Origin: Lachnospiraceae bacterium
Lineage (GTDB): Bacteria > Bacillota > Clostridia > Lachnospirales > Lachnospiraceae
Length of the DNA: 6,806 bases
Assembly (NCBI GenBank): GCA_900770345.1
Contig: CAAGKF010000032.1
Span: forward strand, 1 to 6,806
Direction: 5' to 3'
Positions 1 to 6,134 of this stretch are shown here, piece by piece. The notes beneath the pieces were generated by a model. The model was not told the origin of the DNA and did no database searches. It worked only from the letters and a program-made list of their open reading frames with translations. The position numbers were made by a program, and so were the translations under genes. Each line of letters begins with the position of its first letter. Position 1 is the first letter of the stretch.

Positions 1-1765
1 AGGACAGGGCCTCCTCACTGTACCGCTTGCCCTCGCAGGCTTCGCAGACAGTGGTGACCGGGTCCATGAACACCAGCTCCGTAACAATCATACCCCGACC
101 GCCGCAGACCGGGCATCCGCCCTTGCTGTTGAAGGAAAACAGCGCCGCTTCCACACCGTTTTCCGCTGCCATGACTTTGCGGATCTCATCGAAGAATCCA
201 AGGAATGTAGCAGGAGTAGAGCGCCCGGTAGCCGTCACCGGAGACTGATCCACCAGCACCACCCGGTCGGCGTACTGCTTGGCGAACACATCCCGAATCA
301 GGGAGCTTTTGCCAGAGCCTGCCACGCCGGTAACAACGGTGAGAATATTCAGCGGAATGTCCACAGACACATTTTTCAGATTATGCACGCTGGCGTTCCG
401 CACTGTGAGGTAATCTTTAGGTTTTCGTGGTACGGCTTTCAGGGGTGTTATCTGCTTCATTGCATTCCCGGTGCGTGTCCCGGACAGAAGCAGTGCTTCA
501 TAACTTCCCTGGAACAAAATCTCGCCGCCGTTCTTTCCAGCCAACGGGCCAACATCAATGACTTCATCGGCGATGGAGATTACATCCTTGTCATGCTCCA
601 CCACCAGCACGGTGTTTCCCTTGTCCCGCAGGCTTTGCAGAAGCTGCGTCATGCGGTACACATCTCGGGGGTGCATACCGGTGCTGGGCTCGTCAAAAAT
701 ATAGGTCATGCCGGTAAGGGAGCTTCCCATGTACCGAACCAGCTTCAGGCGCTGGGCTTCACCGCCCGAAAGTGTGGAGGATTCCCGATCCATGGACAGG
801 TACGGCAGGCCAATGTCGATCATGCGGGTCAGGGAGGCCGTTAAAGCGTCCACAATGGTGGCCGCTCTGGGGTCTTTGATGGTTTTCAGCACCTGTACCA
901 GCTCCGTAAACTCCATGGCGCACATCTCATCGATGCTGTAGCCTGCCACCTTGCAGGAAAGGCTCTTTTCATTGAGCCGCCGGCCTTCACAGTCCGGGCA
1001 GGTCTTTTCCTCCATGAACTGGTTGAGCTTGCGCAGGGTGTAGTCGTTTTGCTCCTCGGGGCCTTTCATCAGGCACAGCCGCTGAAACTGGGTCTTGATG
1101 CCCTCCACTTTTTTATGTTCCCTCGGCCCGCCGGGAACGCGGCTGCCAAACAACAGGAGATTCCGCTCCTCCGGGGTATAATCCCGGTACTTTTTGTTCA
1201 AGTCGAACAGCCCAGAGCCGGTGTATTGCTTCCAGTAGTAGTTTCCCACACCGAAGGCAGGCAGTTCCAGCATACCTTCGTTCCAGCTCTTTTCCGGGTC
1301 GATGACCCGCTCAATGTCCAGATCCAGAATTTTACCGATGCCGGAGCAGGTTTTGCACATGCCGTTGGGATCGTTGAAGGAGAAATAGGAGGCCGTTCCC
1401 ACATAGGGTGTGCCGATGCGGGCGTAGAGCAGCCGCAAAGCGGCGTACATATCGCTGATGGTGCCTACGGTGGAGCGGGCGTTGCCGCCCAGCCGGGACT
1501 GATCCACAATGACAGAAGCGGAGAGGTTGTCAATCCGTTCCACCCTGGGCTTTTCGTATTTGGGAAGCCTGCCCCGCATGAAGGCGGTATAAGTCTCGTT
1601 CATCTGCCGCTGGCTTTCGGCGGCAATGGTGTCAAAAACAATGCTGGATTTCCCGGAGCCGGATACCCCGGTAAACACCACGATTTTTCCTTTCGGAATA
1701 TCCATAGAAACATTTTTCAGATTGTTCTGCCGAAGTCCCCGGATCATAATTTTTTCCTGTTCCAT
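1..1765 (-). CDS. UvrA-like ATPase (short UvrA paralog, drug-resistance type), C-terminus cut by window edge
   Basis: I translated the reverse strand from the ATG at 1765; it stays open for 588 codons to the left edge. It has the double ABC-ATPase layout of UvrA. Nucleotide-binding half 1 has Walker A GVSGSGKSS (residues 33-41), signature LSGGEAQRL (332-340) and Walker B FDEPSTG with D358/E359. Half 2 has Walker A GVAGSGKSS (480-488) and a UvrA-type zinc finger CPVC (551-554) with CEAC (574-577). Half 1 also carries CxxC pairs at 137/140 and 256/259. After the ARIGTP segment it passes almost directly to the first CxxC, so the UvrB-binding domain of canonical UvrA (about 940 aa) is absent, as in DrrC/UvrA2-type paralogs of about 750 aa. 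The second signature and Walker B lie beyond the window. The start is fixed by AGAGAGG nine bases upstream and an in-frame TAG at 1784-1786. A role in protecting DNA from bound drugs is inferred from the family. The gene is GC-richer than its neighbours. Confidence 0.95.
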   Translation of the reverse strand, partial: MEQEKIMIRGLRQNNLKNVSMDIPKGKIVVFTGVSGSGKSSIVFDTIAAESQRQMNETYTAFMRGRLPKYEKPRVERIDNLSASVIVDQSRLGGNARSTVGTISDMYAALRLLYARIGTPYVGTASYFSFNDPNGMCKTCSGIGKILDLDIERVIDPEKSWNEGMLELPAFGVGNYYWKQYTGSGLFDLNKKYRDYTPEERNLLLFGSRVPGGPREHKKVEGIKTQFQRLCLMKGPEEQNDYTLRKLNQFMEEKTCPDCEGRRLNEKSLSCKVAGYSIDEMCAMEFTELVQVLKTIKDPRAATIVDALTASLTRMIDIGLPYLSMDRESSTLSGGEAQRLKLVRYMGSSLTGMTYIFDEPSTGMHPRDVYRMTQLLQSLRDKGNTVLVVEHDKDVISIADEVIDVGPLAGKNGGEILFQGSYEALLLSGTRTGNAMKQITPLKAVPRKPKDYLTVRNASVHNLKNVSVDIPLNILTVVTGVAGSGKSSLIRDVFAKQYADRVVLVDQSPVTATGRSTPATFLGFFDEIRKVMAAENGVEAALFSFNSKGGCPVCGGRGMIVTELVFMDPVTTVCEACEGKRYSEEALS

Positions 1766-1783
1766 GTTGAATCGCCTCTCTTT

Positions 1784-1816
1784 CTACGGAAACAGTAAGG
1801 ACGAAGTGTTATCCAC
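1784..1816 (-). CDS. possible ten-codon leader mini-ORF before the UvrA paralog
   Basis: On the minus strand a GTG at 1816 follows AAGGA after four bases and opens a reading frame coding (M)DNTSSLLFP, ending at TAG 1784-1786, just upstream of the UvrA paralog's ribosome-binding site. It lies in the same frame as the uvrA-like gene and overlaps most of the inverted repeat at 1795-1827. The layout resembles a leader peptide in translational attenuation. GTG is a weak start, the spacing is short, and so short a frame can arise by chance, so this is only a candidate. Confidence 0.15.
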   Translation of the reverse strand: MDNTSSLLFP

Positions 1817-1827
1817 CGCGTCCTTAC
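1795..1827 (-). promoter_or_regulatory. 9-bp perfect inverted repeat between regulator and UvrA paralog
   Basis: GTAAGGACG (1795-1803) and CGTCCTTAC (1819-1827) are perfect reverse complements separated by 15 bases. The element sits six bases after the AraC stop codon and 29 bases before the UvrA-paralog start. In RNA it would form a 9-bp stem. On the minus strand it is followed by TGTTTCC rather than a U-run, and on the plus strand by GATACTC, so it is not a standard intrinsic terminator. It could be a weak terminator or attenuator, an mRNA-processing or stability hairpin, or a DNA operator for a dimeric regulator. The repeat is plain in the sequence; the role is open. Confidence 0.5.
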
Positions 1828-1832
1828 GATAC

Positions 1833-2711
1833 TCATATTTTCGCTTGAATCGGAACCAACTCGATATACCCCCTCGTTCCGATGGGTTCCAGTTGAATTC
1901 TGGGATTTGAAGTGTCCCACTGATAGCCAATCAAAGATGGGTCATAGTTTTTCTCAGCTTCCCAGATTTCCGCAATGGCCTGCTGGTAATCCTCTTCCCG
2001 AAAGGGTTCTCCCTGGAACATCAGGTATTGCGCTTTCGGAAGTTCAATCACGTCGAAGCCATCGGGAATCTCACCAGTATAATCCTCCGCTACTTCAACA
2101 CCCTGTACATACTGGCTCGTTCCCGGTTTGATATACGCTTCCGGCAGCCACAGGCATACCGGCTCCCCGCAAAGGGATTTCATACTCACCAGCAGCCCCC
2201 AAATATCGCAGCCGACTTCCTCACAATACTTCATATACTCCGCGGCTGTTTTTCCCCGTTTGATAATAACTTTTCTTTTCGGCTTGTCGATTACCTGAAT
2301 AAACACATTTCTTGCACCCATGGTCGTTTCCTTCCTTTCCATATAACGAAATTTCACGCCGTAGGGGGTAAACAAACGCAGGGGAATCGGATCGGCGGCA
2401 TAGGCGCTTGGATTACAGCCGAACTCTTTACGAAAGGCTCTTTGGTATCCGTCAACGCTTCCAAAGCCGGAATCCAGCGCAACGTCCAGGATGTTGACAT
2501 CTTCATCCCGTAATTTGAGGGCAGACTGTTTTAATCTCAGCTTTCGGATATACTCAGACGGCGTAGCACCTGTATACTCTAAAAATAACCGCCTTGCGTG
2601 CCATGGAGAAAACAGCGATACCTTTGCCACATCCGCAAAAGAAATATTCTCTCGCAGATGTTTCTCGATATACTCCTGCATTCGTTGTACCGCTTCAATT
2701 TGTTCCTGCAT
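1833..2711 (-). CDS. AraC-family regulator with GyrI-like effector-binding domain (first copy)
   Basis: A 292-residue transcription factor. Residues about 5-105 form the AraC double helix-turn-helix: the first HTH is around 24-45 and the second around 72-95, followed by the typical NPSAYA end of the domain. A linker (about 106-130) leads to a GyrI-like ligand-binding domain (about 131-292) with CLWLPEAY, RIQLEP and a terminal RGYIELVP strand. GyrI-like domains in such regulators usually bind cationic or amphipathic drugs. I chose ATG 2711 because GGGAGGTGA lies four bases before it; an in-frame GTG at 2735 would add eight residues but has no comparable site. It is 82 bp downstream of the hydrolase gene and directly upstream of the UvrA paralog, its likely target. 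An internal ATG at 2321 (Met131) with its own strong ribosome-binding site falls exactly at the start of the ligand domain. The family call is firm; ligand and targets are inferred. Confidence 0.92.
   Translation of the reverse strand: MQEQIEAVQRMQEYIEKHLRENISFADVAKVSLFSPWHARRLFLEYTGATPSEYIRKLRLKQSALKLRDEDVNILDVALDSGFGSVDGYQRAFRKEFGCNPSAYAADPIPLRLFTPYGVKFRYMERKETTMGARNVFIQVIDKPKRKVIIKRGKTAAEYMKYCEEVGCDIWGLLVSMKSLCGEPVCLWLPEAYIKPGTSQYVQGVEVAEDYTGEIPDGFDVIELPKAQYLMFQGEPFREEDYQQAIAEIWEAEKNYDPSLIGYQWDTSNPRIQLEPIGTRGYIELVPIQAKI
2319..2337 (-). promoter_or_regulatory. internal ribosome-binding site and ATG at the AraC/GyrI domain boundary
   Basis: On the minus strand AAGGAAGG (2330-2337) lies eight bases upstream of an in-frame ATG (2319-2321), which is Met131 of the AraC/GyrI regulator. 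Initiation here would give a free GyrI-like domain of 162 residues without the DNA-binding part. The spacing and purine run are as good as those of the real starts in this window. It may be used, may be a relic of the fusion of two genes, or may be a by-product of the Arg-Lys-Glu codons in the linker. Confidence 0.35.
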
Positions 2712-2793
2712 TTTCTCACCTCCCAATGCAACCATTTTACAACAATGTGGCTCAATTTCTCTCGACGTTTTTTGCTATCTTCCAATAGAAATG

Positions 2794-3396
2794 TTATGGA
2801 ATAGACCTGCGAATCCAATCGTCCAGAAACTGCATCTGCTCATTGGTATGGAACCAGTGCTCACCGTCCTCCATTACGGTAAGGTCTGCGCCTTGTTTAT
2901 CCGCAAACTCGGATATGGTTTCTCCGGAGGTCAGATTATCCTTTCCACCATACAGAATGCAGGTGGGGATGTCCCATTCAATCGGATGCTTGCGCACATA
3001 GCACAGATATTCCCAGGACAAGGTTTCTCCAAACGCTGTCGGGATTTCCTGTTTGCTCTTCAATTCATCCTCTGTAACATTCGCCCACAGCATCATATCG
3101 GCAATCAGTTTCTCCATATTCACAATAGGAGAAATAAACAAAGCCTTAGAAATGTTTTTTTCGGCAAGAGCGCTCATTGCAAAGAAAGCGCCAATACTGT
3201 TTGCGATTAAAATGACCTCATCGTAAGCCTTGCTGCACGAATCAAAAAGACCCGGAAATTCATTTTTGGCGTCCCATGGATTTTGTGATATGTAGTCAAA
3301 ACCAACCACATCGCTTTCAGGAAAAAGAGGCCGGTAGTGGTTTGCTTCCTCTGCATTTCCACCTTTGCCATGTATGTATATAATTAAGTGTTTCAT
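2794..3396 (-). CDS. small alpha/beta hydrolase (serine hydrolase/esterase type)
   Basis: A complete 200-residue protein with a compact alpha/beta-hydrolase fold. The N-terminus has the strand plus oxyanion motif IIYIHGKGG (residues 5-13). The nucleophile elbow is ANSIGA with Ser67, the acid is probably Asp153 in YGGKDNL, and the base His180 in DGEHWFH, giving a full Ser-Asp-His triad in the usual order. There is no signal peptide, so it should be cytoplasmic. The size is typical of small intracellular esterase-like hydrolases; the substrate cannot be read from sequence. Its ATG (3394-3396) overlaps the TGA of the small membrane gene upstream (ATGA), and AAGGAT lies nine bases before it inside that gene, so translation of the two is probably coupled. 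Its 3' end is followed by 82 bp before the AraC/GyrI regulator. Confidence 0.9.
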   Translation of the reverse strand: MKHLIIYIHGKGGNAEEANHYRPLFPESDVVGFDYISQNPWDAKNEFPGLFDSCSKAYDEVILIANSIGAFFAMSALAEKNISKALFISPIVNMEKLIADMMLWANVTEDELKSKQEIPTAFGETLSWEYLCYVRKHPIEWDIPTCILYGGKDNLTSGETISEFADKQGADLTVMEDGEHWFHTNEQMQFLDDWIRRSIP

Positions 3397-3539
3397 TCTA
3401 TATTATCCTTTTGCTGTGATTTCTTCTGCTCAAATTCTCTTAAAGCGGCTTTTACAGCCGACTTAATAACAAAATAAGCCACAACCGAAATCACCCCGAT
3501 TATCGCTCCGTACATAATAATTGTTGCAAGCGCACCCAT
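3393..3539 (-). CDS. 48-residue single-pass membrane protein, translationally coupled to the hydrolase
   Basis: A small gene reading MGALATIIMYG at its start. Residues about 4-25 are strongly hydrophobic with small residues (GAIIGVISVVAYFVI), forming one membrane helix, followed by a basic amphipathic stretch (KSAVKAALREFEQKK) and a polar tail ending DNIE. A textbook GGAGG (3548-3552) sits eight bases before the ATG, and its TGA overlaps the hydrolase ATG as ATGA. It begins 18 bases after the flavoprotein stop codon. Strong RBS, coupling and clear membrane-plus-amphipathic design argue that it is a real gene rather than chance. It may belong to one of the small clostridial membrane DUF families (DUF6019 comes to mind from memory, unverified). 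A role as membrane anchor or small regulator of neighbouring proteins is only a guess. Confidence 0.75.
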   Translation of the reverse strand: MGALATIIMYGAIIGVISVVAYFVIKSAVKAALREFEQKKSQQKDNIE

Positions 3540-3557
3540 AATATTATCCTCCAAATT

Positions 3558-4244
3558 TTATTTAGCGTTTCCATTCACAATTTCAGCGTATACCTCTTCG
3601 GGTATCATAGGTATGTTTAATTTGCTCATTGTATCATCTGATATTTTACCGTCATTTGTATATTCACGTCCGGCCTGACGCATAACCTCAAGAAACGGTT
3701 TTGTTACCTCAGCAGCCTCAGGAGCATTAAACATAGGGCTTTCCGGCACGGTAATTATTGTATTATTATTTGGAAACATAAGTTCAAATTGTTTAATCAT
3801 GCCCTCAAAATTATTTTTACTGTTTGGAAATCCGCATCCACAAATCATCACATAACGCAAATGAGAAAAATCCGCCTGCGCAACATGTTCGTAACGTCCT
3901 CCCACCTTGTGCATTGCCATACTGCCGAGAGGAAGTGTGCGATCCATAAGTGCTTTCAGCGGCGCAGGCATACCGTAGCAGTACAAAGGAAAACTGAAAA
4001 TCAGTATATCGCTTTGTAAAATCTCATTTAAAATATCGTGCATATCATCTTGGCGAATACATTTACCGCCGTTTTTCATGCACTCAAAGCAGCCTGTACA
4101 ATACTCTATCTTTTTGTCAATTACATCAATTATTTGTACATCATTTTTCCAAATATCATTCATTCCCATTAAAAACGACCTTGTCATGTGCATGGTATCA
4201 CTTTTATCACGCTTTGGACTGCCGTTTAATACCAATATTTTCAT
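3558..4244 (-). CDS. flavodoxin-fold NAD(P)H-dependent oxidoreductase, iron-sulfur flavoprotein-like
   Basis: A complete 228-residue protein. The N-terminal MKILVLNGSPKRDKSDT (1-17) is the first beta strand and FMN-phosphate loop of the NADPH-dependent FMN reductase/flavodoxin family. DILIFSFPLYCYGMPAPLKALMDR (split: DILIFSFPLY at about 79-88, then CYGMPAPLKALMDR) is the second flavin-binding region. Cys49, Cys52, Cys55 and Cys62 (CTGCFEC then six residues and C) match the compact C-x2-C-x2-C-x4-7-C motif that holds a 4Fe-4S cluster in Isf-type iron-sulfur flavoproteins. Such proteins move electrons or reduce quinones, nitro compounds or oxygen species in anaerobes. AAGGAG ten bases upstream supports ATG 4244. 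It lies 74 bp after the methyltransferase and 18 bp before the small membrane gene. The family is firm, the metal cluster likely but unproven, and the substrate unknown. The local sequence is AT-rich. Confidence 0.88.
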   Translation of the reverse strand: MKILVLNGSPKRDKSDTMHMTRSFLMGMNDIWKNDVQIIDVIDKKIEYCTGCFECMKNGGKCIRQDDMHDILNEILQSDILIFSFPLYCYGMPAPLKALMDRTLPLGSMAMHKVGGRYEHVAQADFSHLRYVMICGCGFPNSKNNFEGMIKQFELMFPNNNTIITVPESPMFNAPEAAEVTKPFLEVMRQAGREYTNDGKISDDTMSKLNIPMIPEEVYAEIVNGNAK

Positions 4245-4318
4245 AGTTCATTTTCTCCTTTTTACAATTCCGCACGATTAGGTTTATCTGTCAGTCACTT
4301 AATGATCAGTGCTTATGT

Positions 4319-5224
4319 TTATTTCTTTAAAACCGCATGTACGAAGTTTATATGCTCAAAAGCAGACAGCCAATCGTTCCTTTCGGAAAAGAAACGGTTC
4401 TGAATTTCTCTCCTACTTAAATGTTCATATGTCAAAAAGTGATGGGTTGACAGCATACGTTCTAAACTCATTTGGTCGAAGCATGACTTCATTTCCTCGC
4501 CACCGGCTTTCGCCATAGCGATCATATTCTGTACCCGCCGCTCCTCAGCCTGGAACAGGCTGTCATCTGCATAATCAAATATCAGATCAGATCCATCTGC
4601 AGCCAAGATAGAAAGATTTTGCAGCACTTTCTCAATAGCACTCTGTTCAAGATACATACAGACCCCAAGCCAAGAGAAAAAAGTCTTTTTATCAGATTTG
4701 AAGCCTGCCTCAATGAGCTTGTCACCAATGTTATCCTTAGTAAAATCTATTGGAACAAAATGCAGTTTTTCGGACAAATTCCATCCCGCACGCTTTATTC
4801 TTTCCATTTTATCCTTCTGTGTAAGCGGATGGTCCAATTCAAATACTTCACATCTTTTTAATAACTCCTGCTCGCGAAATGCGAAAGTATCCAATCCGGC
4901 ACCGAGTATCACATATTGTTCCGTGCCTGTTTGCACCGATGTTTTGAGCGCATTCTCACAAAATGCGGCACGAGCAAGGGGAGTAGGCGCAATTTGTGTA
5001 TTAACCAAATATTTAAGTATCTCTTCGTTGTTTGCAAAACTGTCTTTTTTGTCAGGTGCAAAGAAATCTATCCCACTAAGAATATAATTGGCGATCATAC
5101 TGTATTCTTCGTCGGTCATCAGTTCCCGCACTTTTGTATCGGGAAAAATAGGATTTTCTGCATTTTGAGTATGGTATGCTCTTCCGAAAGCTGACATCAA
5201 TGCTGTGATGCTTGTTTTGTTCAT
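4319..5224 (-). CDS. class I SAM-dependent methyltransferase, LCM/TIGR00027 type
   Basis: A complete 301-residue enzyme of the leucine carboxyl methyltransferase-like family. SAM motif I is QYVILGAGLDTFAFR (residues 103-117), the acidic motif II is FELDHP (128-133), a following acidic motif is PIDF (158-161), and WLGVCMYL (185-192) is the post-motif strand seen in this family. The N-terminal SITALMSAFGRAYHTQ helix is also typical. Bacterial members usually have no assigned substrate; some act in natural-product pathways as O-methyltransferases. AAGGAG about eight bases before ATG 5224 supports the start. It is 34 bp downstream of the second AraC/GyrI gene, so it probably shares its transcript. 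It may modify a toxic compound or a product of the neighbouring enzymes; that is inference. The fold assignment is strong. Confidence 0.9.
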   Translation of the reverse strand: MNKTSITALMSAFGRAYHTQNAENPIFPDTKVRELMTDEEYSMIANYILSGIDFFAPDKKDSFANNEEILKYLVNTQIAPTPLARAAFCENALKTSVQTGTEQYVILGAGLDTFAFREQELLKRCEVFELDHPLTQKDKMERIKRAGWNLSEKLHFVPIDFTKDNIGDKLIEAGFKSDKKTFFSWLGVCMYLEQSAIEKVLQNLSILAADGSDLIFDYADDSLFQAEERRVQNMIAMAKAGGEEMKSCFDQMSLERMLSTHHFLTYEHLSRREIQNRFFSERNDWLSAFEHINFVHAVLKK

Positions 5225-5258
5225 ATTATTTCTCCTTCATAGATAACACACTTCTCAC

Positions 5259-6122
5259 TTATTTCAGTGGAAAACAAATGTCGATTTCCATATATCCGTC
5301 TTCTCCGATATTTCGATATATATCAAATATCGGTCTGTTGTCCAGTTGATTTCCCGTTTTTGAAAGCCACCTGCAGAAAACCTCCTGATATATCATAAAC
5401 AGGAATTGCGGGAACCCCTTAAAGTGGTAAACCGCATATTTGCCACCTTCAAAGGTATGGGTAAAAATCCCAAGATCCTCTTTCAGTGCCGGGTGAGCCG
5501 GAGAAATCGTTTGGCACAGCTCGTACATACAACTGTCTTCGTCTGTTATGGTCGGATCATCGATTGTGGATTCCATATAAATCGTATCCGCTGAAGAAAG
5601 GTGCTCATATTTTTTGATAAACTTACACCACTGCTCAGGTAAATCGTGATAATTGCCTTTCTTGCGCTCATACACAACCAAAAAGCTGTCAAGCTTCTCA
5701 ACAGTGATCAGTTTTTCCGACTTTTCCAGTTCGTCAATGGATATCCCGTGCGCAAACGAACTCTGCTCTACCAACTGTTCGCTTTTCTTCCGGAAATCTA
5801 CCGGGGAAATATTCAGATGTTTCTTGAATGCTGTTGCAAAGTTGGAAGAAGAATAGCCGTAGTCTATACCGATCTCGGCAACACTTTTATCCTTTTCTAC
5901 CTTGAGCCTCCATGCGCTTCTTTCCAACCGAACACGCTTCATAAACTGGTAGAGCGCTTCATCGGTGTCCTCTTTGAACATACGCATCAGATGGTATTTG
6001 GAATAACCGCAATGCTTCGCAACAGCGTCAACTGTGATTTCTTCTTCAATATTATCAAAGATAAAGCCGATGGCTTTGTTGATGACGGCACGCCGGATTG
6101 TGGTACTGTTTTTCTCTTCCAT
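5259..6122 (-). CDS. AraC-family regulator with GyrI-like effector-binding domain (second copy)
   Basis: A complete 287-residue transcription factor. Residues about 12-112 hold the AraC DNA-binding domain: HTH 1 around 30-50 (TVDAVAKHCGYSKYHLMRMF) and HTH 2 around 80-101 (SVAEIGIDYGYSSSNFATAF), ending ISPVDFRK. After a charged linker, residues about 138-287 form a GyrI-like ligand domain ending in GYMEIDICFPL. It differs strongly in sequence from the other AraC/GyrI protein at 1833-2711, so it is not a recent duplicate, and its domain junction has no internal Met with a ribosome-binding site. The gene begins six bases after the MATE stop codon, and its Shine-Dalgarno AGGTGA (6129-6134) contains that stop, so it is translated with the pump. 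It is likely a drug-responsive activator or repressor of the MATE operon. Ligand unknown. Confidence 0.92.
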   Translation of the reverse strand: MEEKNSTTIRRAVINKAIGFIFDNIEEEITVDAVAKHCGYSKYHLMRMFKEDTDEALYQFMKRVRLERSAWRLKVEKDKSVAEIGIDYGYSSSNFATAFKKHLNISPVDFRKKSEQLVEQSSFAHGISIDELEKSEKLITVEKLDSFLVVYERKKGNYHDLPEQWCKFIKKYEHLSSADTIYMESTIDDPTITDEDSCMYELCQTISPAHPALKEDLGIFTHTFEGGKYAVYHFKGFPQFLFMIYQEVFCRWLSKTGNQLDNRPIFDIYRNIGEDGYMEIDICFPLK

Positions 6123-6128
6123 TTTCCA

Positions 6129-6134
6129 TCACCT
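6129..6134 (-). promoter_or_regulatory. ribosome-binding site embedded in the MATE stop codon
   Basis: On the minus strand AGGTGA contains the MATE TGA and lies six bases before the AraC/GyrI ATG at 6122. Ribosomes finishing the pump are placed directly on the regulator's start, pointing to translational coupling. It also supports ATG 6122 as the true start. Confidence 0.6.

Noticed and set aside
383..1798. Long plus-strand open frames of 153 and 249 codons (383-844, 1049-1798)
   Set aside because: They lie opposite the UvrA paralog, whose minus-strand frame carries full Walker, signature and zinc motifs; the plus-strand translations match no recognisable family and are shadows of GC-rich coding sequence.
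1795..1827. Inverted repeat as an intrinsic terminator
   Set aside because: Neither strand has a U-run directly after the stem, so it was kept as an unexplained regulatory repeat instead.
2712..2793. Promoter for a separate AraC-UvrA transcript in the 82-bp gap (TAAAAT as -10)
   Set aside because: TAAAAT is present on the minus strand, but the hexamer 17 bases upstream (AGAGAA) is far from TTGACA, and the TTGAGC that looks better is only ten bases away. A weak promoter is possible but not supported.
2579..2818. Minus-strand 79-codon frame bridging the hydrolase end and the AraC start
   Set aside because: It overlaps two well-supported genes in another frame and has no family features; chance open frame.
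2028..3210. Plus-strand frames of 161 and 239 codons (2028-2513, 2491-3210)
   Set aside because: They run antisense to the AraC/GyrI and hydrolase genes, cross the gap between them and show no motifs.
4285..4318. Imperfect inverted repeat CACT...AGTG in the methyltransferase-flavoprotein gap
   Set aside because: Only four perfect pairs with mismatches inside and no T-run; too weak for a terminator or operator.
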